A stretch of DNA of 64,000 nucleotides, from positions 310,001 through 374,000 of the forward strand of contig CBDCVQ010000011.1 in NCBI GenBank assembly GCA_965223165.1. Reading direction: 5' to 3'. This stretch comes from JABDMH01 sp965223165. Its GTDB lineage: Bacteria > Bacteroidota > Bacteroidia > Chitinophagales > Saprospiraceae. The position numbers and the translations under genes were made by a program. The notes beneath the pieces are model-generated. The model was not told the origin of the DNA and did no database searches. It saw only the letters and a program-made list of their open reading frames with translations. Below, in pieces: positions 36,797-45,600 of this stretch (positions are counted from its first letter, which is position 1; each line of letters starts with the position of its first letter).

Positions 36797-38122
36797 TTAG
36801 TCCCTGCGAAACACCAGGGTATTGACGGAACAAGCAGATTCCGCCAGCGTATCCTGATTCAGAAAATGGACTCGATAGTCTTCAAATTCCTTGAAGCAAA
36901 AGGTGTTATCTGACAAAGGGCTGAGCTCAAATGTGGATTCGCCTCGATGATAAATCAGCTCGTCCCCATTCAGTGCCAATTGTCGTGTGGCACCGTCTTC
37001 GGACACAAAACTTCCAACAAATCGGGATTTGGTCTGTGCGCTCATAGAGTATGGCAGGGCGAGTAGACGATCCGATTGATCAAAAACAAACGATTCGATG
37101 TCGCAGGTGATCGCTGCCGCCCGTATGTCCTCATTGTTGGCCAAGACCGCAATAAATACCTCCTCGTCCGGGTAAAACACGACCCTACTACTGTAGCCAT
37201 GGGTGCGGCCGTTATGGTTGTACATCGTACGTCCGTTCTTCATCACTATCTGCCAGCCCAGGCCATAATTTCGTAAATAGGGCGTAAACATCATCCTGCG
37301 GGTGCTATCATTCAAGATCACGTTGGAGTGCAGAGACTTTGACCAGCGATATAGATCAAGTGTAGTTGATAATAGTCCCCCGGCTGCGTAGGCGGCAGGG
37401 TCTTTCAAGGCATCGTTGGTGCGTGTGCCCCCCACCATCAGATAGCCCTCCGAACGCCCTGGCACAATCGACCTGGGATCATCATAGCTCGTGTGTGCTA
37501 ACTGCAGCGTATCCAATAATGCCTGAGTAAGGTAGGCTTCGTAGGTCAAGCCTGACACCCGCTCTATGATGTATCCAAGTAGCACATAACCAAAATTACT
37601 ATACCGATAGGTCGTTCCTGGCTGCGTCCTGAGCTTCTCATCCTTAAACACCCGTGACACCCGGTCGATTTCCCGATCAGTGTGTTCGACGGGCACTGCA
37701 TTCAGATCCCCAAAATGATCCGGTATGCCCGAAGTATGAGTAAGCAAGTGAAAGATCTTGACGGGGCGCCAAGCCGGTGGGATCCCTGGTAAGTATTTGT
37801 CGATGTTATCGTAAATCGATAGCTCGTTCTGCTGTGCGAACAACTGGAGCAAGGCCATTGCCGTGAACGCCTTAGTCAGAGAACCGATCCGATGGACGGT
37901 CTCCGGTGTGTTTGGCACTCCTTGTTCATAGTCGGCATAACCAAAGCCACGGTTGACGACAAGCTCCCCTTGCACGGCCACCAGGACCGAACCGCTGAAT
38001 CCTTTGGCAGTCACTAGGTGCTCGAGATACGCCTCGATGCTTGACTGTGCCAAAGTGGGACCGGCCATAAGCACGCATGCCATCACCAGCAATCGAAACT
38101 TGAGTTTCACCCGCACGCTCAT
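36797..38122 (-). CDS. Serine hydrolase, class C beta-lactamase/DD-peptidase fold
   Basis: 441 residues from the ATG at 38122 (MSVRVKLKFRLLVMACVLMAGPTLAQ), four bases after the stop of the preceding gene; the signal peptide ends at LAQ. Motifs: RIGSLTKAFTAMALLQ (SxxK, catalytic Ser-Lys), YRYSNFGYVLLG (YxN) and YNHNGRTHGY (HxG third motif). A C-terminal beta-barrel extension (about 330-441) follows, as in many esterase/peptidase members. The enzyme may be a D-aminopeptidase, esterase or DD-carboxypeptidase; resistance to beta-lactams cannot be inferred from the motifs alone. Exported. Confidence 0.9.
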   Translation of the reverse strand: MSVRVKLKFRLLVMACVLMAGPTLAQSSIEAYLEHLVTAKGFSGSVLVAVQGELVVNRGFGYADYEQGVPNTPETVHRIGSLTKAFTAMALLQLFAQQNELSIYDNIDKYLPGIPPAWRPVKIFHLLTHTSGIPDHFGDLNAVPVEHTDREIDRVSRVFKDEKLRTQPGTTYRYSNFGYVLLGYIIERVSGLTYEAYLTQALLDTLQLAHTSYDDPRSIVPGRSEGYLMVGGTRTNDALKDPAAYAAGGLLSTTLDLYRWSKSLHSNVILNDSTRRMMFTPYLRNYGLGWQIVMKNGRTMYNHNGRTHGYSSRVVFYPDEEVFIAVLANNEDIRAAAITCDIESFVFDQSDRLLALPYSMSAQTKSRFVGSFVSEDGATRQLALNGDELIYHRGESTFELSPLSDNTFCFKEFEDYRVHFLNQDTLAESACSVNTLVFRRD

Positions 38123-38126
38123 AGGA

Positions 38127-38414
38127 TCACTCGCGAAGTTGGAACAACACATCCATTATTTCCACACTGGGTGGTTCTATCAAACGGTAGGCCTGGGCAA
38201 TGCCAGCGGCAAGGCCTGACGCACGAAACGCCTGGAGCGACTCTCGGGAGTCCCAGATATACACTCCACCAAATTCGCCCTCGCCTTCCATTTTTACATA
38301 GTACTTCTGCAGCAACCCTGCGATGGCTCGAAAATGGGGTTCTCTCTCTCGCGCCATTTTCAACACCTCCTCTTCAGATAATTCGGTCTTTAGTCTGATA
38401 ATTTGTACAATCAT
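38127..38414 (-). CDS. Small YdhR/ABM-like putative monooxygenase
   Basis: 95 residues, a dimeric alpha+beta-barrel type protein. It opens MIVQIIRLKTELSEEEVLKMA, with REREPHFRAIAGLLQKYYVK and GVYIWDSRESLQAFRASGLAAGI matching the pattern of antibiotic-biosynthesis monooxygenase/YdhR-like proteins (central F/Y-W positions, strand-helix-strand repeat). Members act as cofactor-free oxygenases or simple stress proteins. The gene is four bases upstream of the serine hydrolase start and 64 bases after the methyltransferase stop, so it is probably co-transcribed with both. Confidence 0.75.
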   Translation of the reverse strand: MIVQIIRLKTELSEEEVLKMAREREPHFRAIAGLLQKYYVKMEGEGEFGGVYIWDSRESLQAFRASGLAAGIAQAYRLIEPPSVEIMDVLFQLRE

Positions 38415-38478
38415 TTCCGTCGTTATATTCGATTTGCGATTACAAAAAACTTCGCATCAAGCCACCATCGGCTACCGA

Positions 38479-39135
38479 TCACTTTCGGGCATAAAAGAGC
38501 ACGTAGTTGTTGGCCGTGGTAGGATTCGCCACATTCTTCTCAAACTCTTGCAGTTTTGCTACCTCGGTGAAACCTGCGGAGGTCAGCAAATCTAAATGTT
38601 CGCTAGGTTTGATCCTACCTCCCTCGTAGGCCAGAGTACTCTGCTCGGGCTTCACAAAATCACCGTTCAACAGGACACCCCCGGAGGCCAACAGCGCATA
38701 TACCGATTGATATACTTGATGGATGTGATGCTTGCTAAGCAAATCATGCAAAGCCCAGGTGGACACCACCACATCAGGTGTTTGCCCCAGTTGATCTGTC
38801 CAGGTATCCTGGGTAAGATCCGCTTGAGTCAAGTGAATTCTATGTTGGTGCGACGATGTTCTTTGGCGAGCTATCTCGAGCATCGGTTTGGAAAAATCCA
38901 ATCCTTCGTAGCGAAAGTCCCCCCATCTGTCCAGCAAAAACTTTGCGAGATAACCCGGTCCAATACCCAGTTCCAGGACCTTGACTCCGGGTCTCAGCAG
39001 ACGCAACTTTCTGTCGATGGCTTCAAATAAATCTCGCCGATCTTTGGTGGGACTGAATTTTTCTGCCCACTCCTGCGCGTAACGCGGATCTTGAAACTCA
39101 TGCAGTGCCTCGATTTTTTCTTGATTGTGCAGCAT
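38479..39135 (-). CDS. Class I SAM-dependent methyltransferase
   Basis: 218 residues, single domain. Motif I is VKVLELGIGPGYLAKFLL (SAM-binding glycine loop), motif II YEGLDFSKPMLEIARQR, and a post-motif HLTQADLTQDTW gives the acidic residue near the adenine. STWALHDLLSKHHIHQVYQSVYALLASGGVLLNGDF is the strand 4-5 region of small-molecule methyltransferases. There is no signal peptide, so it is cytosolic. The methyl acceptor cannot be predicted. It lies in a minus-strand run with the phosphodiesterase upstream (36 bases). Confidence 0.88.
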   Translation of the reverse strand: MLHNQEKIEALHEFQDPRYAQEWAEKFSPTKDRRDLFEAIDRKLRLLRPGVKVLELGIGPGYLAKFLLDRWGDFRYEGLDFSKPMLEIARQRTSSHQHRIHLTQADLTQDTWTDQLGQTPDVVVSTWALHDLLSKHHIHQVYQSVYALLASGGVLLNGDFVKPEQSTLAYEGGRIKPSEHLDLLTSAGFTEVAKLQEFEKNVANPTTANNYVLFYARK

Positions 39136-39171
39136 GACGATTTCCCGATCTTTTGTTCCTATTCTTGTGAA

Positions 39172-40476
39172 TTAACGGCCGACGAGCACTTCTTCAATCT
39201 CCCTCAGATCCCCATCGATGTCCGGAGGAATGTCTAGGTTCAAGATTTCGCAGATGAGGGGATAGACATGGATGTTTTTGATGGATGGTATGGCTAGGCC
39301 CGACTTAATAGCGGGACCGTTGGCGTAGAATATTCCATGCATTTCTCTCAGGGTCGGATCGTAGCCGTGCTGCCCAAAGATTGTTCGGCCGGAATTCTCT
39401 CTTTGAGCAATCCGCCTCACGTCACTGAAATAGTAGCCAGCATCAGGTACCAACTGGAGGGAGCCCCAATTGGGATTATTTGGCACTTGTTCGAAGTAGG
39501 GCACCTCTTCGGTCCGATATACGGAGAAATGATTCTCCTTTGCTTTGAGGTCCTCGTAGATGGCATCCACGTCGTTTACGTCGCGGGGATGGATATTGAC
39601 GATGGATCCGTTGTTGACCATGGTAAACCAACCATCATCTTCCAACTGCTCAATGGGCATATAGTGCTCCAGCGCTACTTCCTGCATGCCGTGATCAGAC
39701 ACCAGGATAATATTGACTGGCAACCCCGACTGGGCCACACCCTCAAATAGGATTCCCAGGACCCCGTCCAAGCTGGCCAGTGTCTGCTGCAAATCCGTGT
39801 CGCTGTCAGGACCGACCCGATGGCCAATGTTGTCCATGTCTGAAAAATACATAGTGATCATCCTCGGCCGCTCTTCAAGAGGAAGGGCCAACCACTCCAG
39901 CACCTGGGCCACACGGTCTTTGTTGGGCACCCGCCCGTCAAATCGCTTGTAGTAGGTGGGGCGTATGCCCTGTACATCAGCCTCTGATCCCACAAAAAAG
40001 TAGCTGGCTGTCACCAAACCCGCCTTGGCGGCCTGCACCCAAATGGGGGTGCCGCCATACCAAGCACCATCTTCAACCGTTCGCGGATCGCCGATGCTGT
40101 AGGTATCGTCTTTTGCATAACTGTAGAACAGATTGCCCAGGATCTCATGCTTATCCGGGTACATACCGGTGGCAATACTATAATGGTTGGGAAATGTCTT
40201 TGATGGGAAGACCGGCACTAGCGACTCCGCCCGTGTACCATTGGCAATGAATTTAACCAGATTGGGAGGCTGAAACCGGTCCACATAGTCCCAACGAAAA
40301 CCGTCAAGGGACACGAGAATCACGTAGGGTGCATCTTTTGCGTCGGGGCCGGACATGTCTGGTGCCTCCTGCAGGCTTGCCTTCTTGCTGCAGCCTGCCA
40401 AAAGCACCAGGCCTGCTGCCAAGCATAGCGGCAGCCAGAATGTCCTACGATGTATGCTAACCCGTCGCCGAATCAT
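39172..40476 (-). CDS. Ectonucleotide pyrophosphatase/phosphodiesterase-like lipoprotein
   Basis: 434 residues; lipoprotein signal (LCLAAGLVLLAGC, Cys about 29). Alkaline-phosphatase superfamily, NPP branch: VILVSLDGFRWDYVDRF (first metal Asp), FPSKTFPNHYSIATGMYPDKH (nucleophile Thr), MYFSDMDNIGHRVGPD (metal Asp and His), LVSDHGM (metal Asp-His) and a late GQHGYDP/MHGIFYANGP (final His). These zinc enzymes hydrolyse nucleotide pyrophosphate or phosphodiester bonds; in the periplasm they salvage phosphate and nucleosides. Length and motif order are complete. Confidence 0.92.
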   Translation of the reverse strand: MIRRRVSIHRRTFWLPLCLAAGLVLLAGCSKKASLQEAPDMSGPDAKDAPYVILVSLDGFRWDYVDRFQPPNLVKFIANGTRAESLVPVFPSKTFPNHYSIATGMYPDKHEILGNLFYSYAKDDTYSIGDPRTVEDGAWYGGTPIWVQAAKAGLVTASYFFVGSEADVQGIRPTYYKRFDGRVPNKDRVAQVLEWLALPLEERPRMITMYFSDMDNIGHRVGPDSDTDLQQTLASLDGVLGILFEGVAQSGLPVNIILVSDHGMQEVALEHYMPIEQLEDDGWFTMVNNGSIVNIHPRDVNDVDAIYEDLKAKENHFSVYRTEEVPYFEQVPNNPNWGSLQLVPDAGYYFSDVRRIAQRENSGRTIFGQHGYDPTLREMHGIFYANGPAIKSGLAIPSIKNIHVYPLICEILNLDIPPDIDGDLREIEEVLVGR

Positions 40477-40577
40477 GGGTCATTTTGTCATTTCCTTGTT
40501 GACAAATTACGAAAATACCCAGGGTGCCCTGCCTCCGTCGAGGAATACACCATGCATCGCTTCCGTGGAGTTTTCTG

Positions 40578-42254
40578 CTATGTGTCAGGTGATTTATCAA
40601 TGCCATTCCAAGCCACGGACAGCTCGGACGTGATCAGATTGGATATTTTACCCAGGAAATACTGCGCGGTGCCATCGTCGGGATTACCGGCCAGCACCTG
40701 ACTAAATGCACGGGTGGACTCCCGAAAATTCTTATTCTCATACGATTGGATGCCCAGATTAAAGCGATCGAGGCTGGCTATTTTGGATTCGATCATCCAA
40801 GATTGATCACCGTCAAAGCATTCGTAAATACGCATTGCCTCCTGCCGCCCTTTGAGTTGCACCCGACCCAGAGGACGTACATGGAAGGAGCCGGCATCAT
40901 CGAGGAGATCATGGGTCTGCTGACTGAGGATAATATTGCACTTGTAAAAGCGTGTGAGCCGTTCGATCCGGGAGGCGGAATTCACCGTATCCGATATGGT
41001 GGTCGCATCCCATCGGCGATGATCTCCGGTGATGCCCATGATCAAAGGCCCGGTATGTATGCCGATGCCGATCCGGATGCGCTTTCTGCCTTTGGAAACT
41101 CGATGCTGATTGTACGACTCAATCACTCCAAGCATCTGCACAGAGGCGGTCAATGCTTCGGTTGGACTATTTGGGAAGATGGCCATGACTCCGTCGCCCA
41201 GGTATTGATTGATAAATCCACCGTTTTCCTTGATCACCGGCCCAATTCTCCGATTAAATGAATTGACAAAGCCAAAATTGTCCTCTGGTGTCATATGCTC
41301 GGACAAGGTGGTATACTTTCTAATGTCAATAAATACGACCGTGACAACATTCTCGACGTGATCGCCCAGCTGGGTTTCCATCAAAGAATTATGTCCCAAG
41401 GATCTCAAAAACTCAAAAGGCACGAAGCGGGACGTCATTTCCTGCACTTGCTTCATCGTGTCCTCACGTTCGCGAGCTTCTTGAATTTGTCTTTCATATA
41501 GGAGTGCACTCTCTATCGCTGAGGCAGTCTGCAAGGCGAGCGTGGTCAGCAGTTTGAGATCCGCCGCCTTAAATACTTGCTCTTGCCGACCGATCAAATA
41601 GATCATGCCCAGTGTCCGGCTTTTTACTTTTAAGGGGGCAAATATCAGCGGCCCCCATGCCTCCGGATAGGCTGCAATTTCTTGCCGTAGCACCTCGATA
41701 CTGTACAGCTGGGGATTCTTCTTTTGGATGAGAGGCAGACACGCCGCCAGCCCGTTGCCGGCAGTGATTTGTGCCCAACTATCTCCCACCTGGGCTACCA
41801 GGGCCATACTCGTCTCACTACCCTCCTGCAACACCACGGAGCCGCCCGCGGTCCGCATGATTTTATTGGCCTCGCGCAAGGCCAGCTCGGCGATCGACTT
41901 CGGATCGATATGGTCTGACAGTTGCTCGGCAAATTTGTAGATCAGGTTGATCTCACGGTAGAGATCCAAAATCTCTCCCCGCACGATCTTGGTTTCCTTT
42001 TCCTTTGCCAACCATGACGCGATCGCGTGCTTTGCCAATGGGACACCGGCCCCACCAGTAAGATAACCCAGCGTTTCTCCCTCAAAGTCGATGGGATCAA
42101 AATGAGCCGGACCCGACGGTTCCTGACCATATAATAACTTTCGTCGATGGTCGAAGACGGCCAAACACCCACCCGTATGCTGACAGAGCACATCCAGAAA
42201 GGCAGCCGCCTTTCCTCCTATATCTATGACCGATTTTAGCTTTATCCTTGACAT
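40578..42254 (-). CDS. GAF-domain class III adenylate/guanylate cyclase with C-terminal TPR-like tail
   Basis: 558 residues, cytosolic. An N-terminal PAS-like segment (about 1-95), then a GAF domain (about 105-265, starting EINLIYKFAEQLSDHIDPKSI), a helical linker and a class III cyclase catalytic domain (about 300-475). The two metal aspartates lie in VVFIDIRKYT and YLGDGVMAIF; IGIHTGPLIMGITG and DATTISDTVNSASRIE complete the active site. The tail (about 500-558: YENKNFRESTRAFSQVLAGNPDDGTAQYFLGKI) is one TPR-like repeat. It should make cAMP (or cGMP) under control of the GAF ligand. The gene starts 15 bases after the response regulator, in one operon with it and the hybrid kinase. Confidence 0.9.
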   Translation of the reverse strand: MSRIKLKSVIDIGGKAAAFLDVLCQHTGGCLAVFDHRRKLLYGQEPSGPAHFDPIDFEGETLGYLTGGAGVPLAKHAIASWLAKEKETKIVRGEILDLYREINLIYKFAEQLSDHIDPKSIAELALREANKIMRTAGGSVVLQEGSETSMALVAQVGDSWAQITAGNGLAACLPLIQKKNPQLYSIEVLRQEIAAYPEAWGPLIFAPLKVKSRTLGMIYLIGRQEQVFKAADLKLLTTLALQTASAIESALLYERQIQEAREREDTMKQVQEMTSRFVPFEFLRSLGHNSLMETQLGDHVENVVTVVFIDIRKYTTLSEHMTPEDNFGFVNSFNRRIGPVIKENGGFINQYLGDGVMAIFPNSPTEALTASVQMLGVIESYNQHRVSKGRKRIRIGIGIHTGPLIMGITGDHRRWDATTISDTVNSASRIERLTRFYKCNIILSQQTHDLLDDAGSFHVRPLGRVQLKGRQEAMRIYECFDGDQSWMIESKIASLDRFNLGIQSYENKNFRESTRAFSQVLAGNPDDGTAQYFLGKISNLITSELSVAWNGIDKSPDT

Positions 42255-42269
42255 GGTTGCCCTTGAGCT

Positions 42270-42647
42270 TTACACACCCAAGACTTCCCTTGTGACATGT
42301 AATATTTCGTCCGGGTCAAACGGTTTGGTCATATAGCGATTGGCTCCCACGTCCAATCCTTTTTGCTTGTCGACCTCCTGTCCCTTCGCGGTGAGAATGA
42401 TGATATAGACGTTGTCCAGGTCTCGGTTTTGCTTTACCCGTTGGCACACTTCCATACCATTCATCTTGGGCATCATCACATCCAGCAGGACCAGATCCGG
42501 CTTGTTTATCTCGATCAATGAGAGGGCCGATTCTCCATTATCCGCAAAAAAGAATTCTACATCGTCATCTTCCAGATCTTCCAACGTCTGCTCTAATAAC
42601 ATTCGAATGTGCGCTTCATCATCAACGATCAGCAATTTCTTACTCAT
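42270..42647 (-). CDS. Single-domain response regulator (CheY-like)
   Basis: 125 residues, one receiver domain and no output domain. The acidic pair is in LLIVDDEAHIRMLL, the phosphorylation Asp in DLVLLDVMMPKMNG, the conserved Thr in IIILTAKG and the Lys in YMTKPFDPDE. It lies 30 bases after the hybrid kinase and 15 before the cyclase, so it probably relays phosphate from the kinase, perhaps to control the cyclase by protein contact. Confidence 0.93.
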   Translation of the reverse strand: MSKKLLIVDDEAHIRMLLEQTLEDLEDDDVEFFFADNGESALSLIEINKPDLVLLDVMMPKMNGMEVCQRVKQNRDLDNVYIIILTAKGQEVDKQKGLDVGANRYMTKPFDPDEILHVTREVLGV

Positions 42648-42677
42648 ATTTAGTTTTTCAGGACTTTCTACCTACCA

Positions 42678-45600
42678 TTATTCGTAGACCAAAAAGAGTA
42701 CATCCTCCATGCCCTTTTTTAGGCGCAGCGATTTCACGTGCTCTTCTTGGCCTTCGATGGTTGATTTGAGAATAATTATATCCGGTTTGTCGGCGATGGC
42801 CTTTTCCATCAGTTCCTTTCCATTCGATTCCACTGCTTCGTAACCCTTTTCCTTTAGGACGCCCAGCAGCGTATTTACAGTGGACACATCCTCGTCCACT
42901 ACGATCACTTTTCGCATGGATTTGCCTTGCCCAAGCAGTCGGGTAATGGCATTCAATAGCTCCTCCATATCGATGGGCTTGGTCATGTACTGGTCAATGC
43001 CGATGCCATAGCCCCTTTTCTTGTCCTCTACGATCGACAAGATGATGATGGGTAGCTTCTTTGTCTCCGGATCATTCTTAAGAATGGCGGCTACGTCAAA
43101 GCCATTCATCTCAGGCATCATCACGTCGAGAATAACGAGATCCACCTCGTTTTGCCTAATCTTGGTCAGCGCCTCTTTTCCGTCCGAAGCAGCAATCACC
43201 TGATAGCCGACATTGGATAATTCTTGAAATAGCAGCTCGCGGATATGATCCTCGTCATCGGCCACCAGAATCGTCTTGGACATGAGGTGAGGAAAAGCAT
43301 CGCCCGAGGCAAATTGATTTTCTATCTGCAGCAGCAGGTCATCCAGACTGTAGGTCGTGCGCGTATGGGCCTTGGTCTGCTGGAGCGGCAGGGAGAACGA
43401 AAAAGTGGAGCCCTGGGCCAATTCACTCTCCACCCAGATACGACCGCCGTGATATTCGATGATCTCACGTGAGATCGGCAAACCCAAGCCCGTGCCCTGC
43501 GGTTTGTCCGTGAGTGTGTCACCTACCTGCTTAAACTTCTCAAAAACACGAGGCAGGTCATCCTCCGCGATGCCGATCCCGCTGTCACGGACCGAAACCA
43601 CCACTTCATCTTCCACCTGCTGTACCGCACAATGCACCGTGCCTTGCTCGGTAAATTTCACCGCATTGGACAGCAGATTGACCACCACCTGGATCAGCTT
43701 ATCCATATCTGCGGTCACATAGGGGATATCCTCATCGATATCACTGGTCAGGGTGAGCCCTTTGTCGGTGAACAGCGCAGTGGTCGCAGCAATGGCCCGT
43801 TCGGCCACGTCCTGGATCCGAGTGCGGTTCATATGCCACTCAATCTTGCCTGCCTCGATCTTGGCCAGATCAAGCACGTCGTTGATCAGCTTGGTGAGTC
43901 GCTGACCTTCCGACACGACCACGTCCAGATTTTCAGATACCTGTCGCATCGTTTTTTGAATGCGGGTGTCGGTAGATGTGATCTGTGGAAATAACTTGTC
44001 CTCCAACCGCTTTTTGATAATCTTGGCAAAACCCAACACGGAGGTCAATGGCGTGCGCAATTCGTGGCTGACCGTCGACAGAAAGGCGGTTTTCGCTTCA
44101 TTGGCTTCTTCGGCAATCGACCGCGACCGCTCCGCTTCTTCATATAGCCGTGCATTATAAATGGCTATGCCGACATTCGAAGCGATGGTCTCCAGCAGGT
44201 GCTGATCAGAATCGTTAAAGCGGTTTGATTTTTCTGTACTCTGTACGCTGATCACCCCGATCACTTCATCCATCATGGGGATGGGTACGCCCAGATAGGA
44301 GGCTGCGGCGGCGCCAATATTTTCGATGCCCAATTCTTCATACTTGCTGTCGACCTCTTCATTAATTAATTGTGACTGGCCCGACAGAATAATGGCTGAC
44401 GTCAAACCTTCTCCAATCTTAAGCGGTGGAAAGTCATCCCCGTAGCCATAGGGAAATTCGACGATACCGGACTCTTTTTGGTGCAGAGCTACGTATACAA
44501 TATTGGCACTAAATAACTCACGCACATTTTCGCCAACCAAGTGGATCAATTGATCTAGCTCGAGTTTTTTGCTAATGGCTTGGCTCACTCGATTGACCGT
44601 ATCCATCTCCGCCGCCCGGAGCTGCGTTTCCTCAAAGAGTCTTGCGTTGTGCAGCGCCACACTGACACTGTTGACAATGGTGGCAATCAGATGAAGATCT
44701 GACTCCGAATACGCGTTCTCCTTGTCCAGGTTTTGCAGGCTTACATTGCCTACCGCTACATCACTGCGCATGATCGGAACAAAGAGTCCGGCCTTGGGAT
44801 AATACCATTCGCCATCCCCTTCCTCGACAAATTGGTTGATGTAATCCTCAAATCCCTCATTGACAATAATGGGGCGTCGCTCGGCAATAATATGTTTGGC
44901 GAAGCCATTAAAAGGCTTGGTTTTGATGTGAAACGGCTGACCATTTCGGGTCGCATAATTAAATTCTTCAGTGCCTGAGTCATGGTCAAAGGTACTGATG
45001 ACGATCGTCTGGGCATCCACCACATCTTGCAGGCTCTCGCCCACAAATTGCAGAATACCCTTGATTTCCACCTGCTTCACGAGGCCTTCCTGGATTCGAT
45101 TGATCACGGCCAGCTCGGACGCCCTTTTCTCAGCCTTTCGCAAAGATTCGTTGGCCTTTTCAAACAGTCGCACATTTTCCAGGGCAATACTCATACTATT
45201 GCACAATGTGGCCAATAGGCTGACGTCGTTCGGGCTAAAAGCGTTTTCCTGATCTACATTTTGCAGGCTAATATTTCCGACCGTTTTATTGTCCACGATC
45301 ATGGGAGAAAATATCGCCGATTTAGGTACTTCACCCTCCAGCGCTTCCTCCTTGCTAAAAGACTGGATAAACTCCTTAAATCCGGTATTTATTAGGATGG
45401 ACTCTTTGCTGGCCAGCAGGTGATGAGCAAAAGAATCAAATGGCCGATCCTCAATAAATAGGCGTTGCCCTTTTTCGATGGCATAGTTATAGGATTCGAT
45501 CCCTTTCTCCGTATCGAAGGTCCGGATCACCAACGTATTGGCGTCAAAAAGTTCTCTCAACTGATCGCCCACGAGGTGATAGATGGACTCCATATCCATC

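Noticed and set aside
40578..42254. CBASS-type defence cyclase
   Set aside because: The catalytic domain is class III adenylate/guanylate cyclase, not a CD-NTase, and no effector gene lies beside it.
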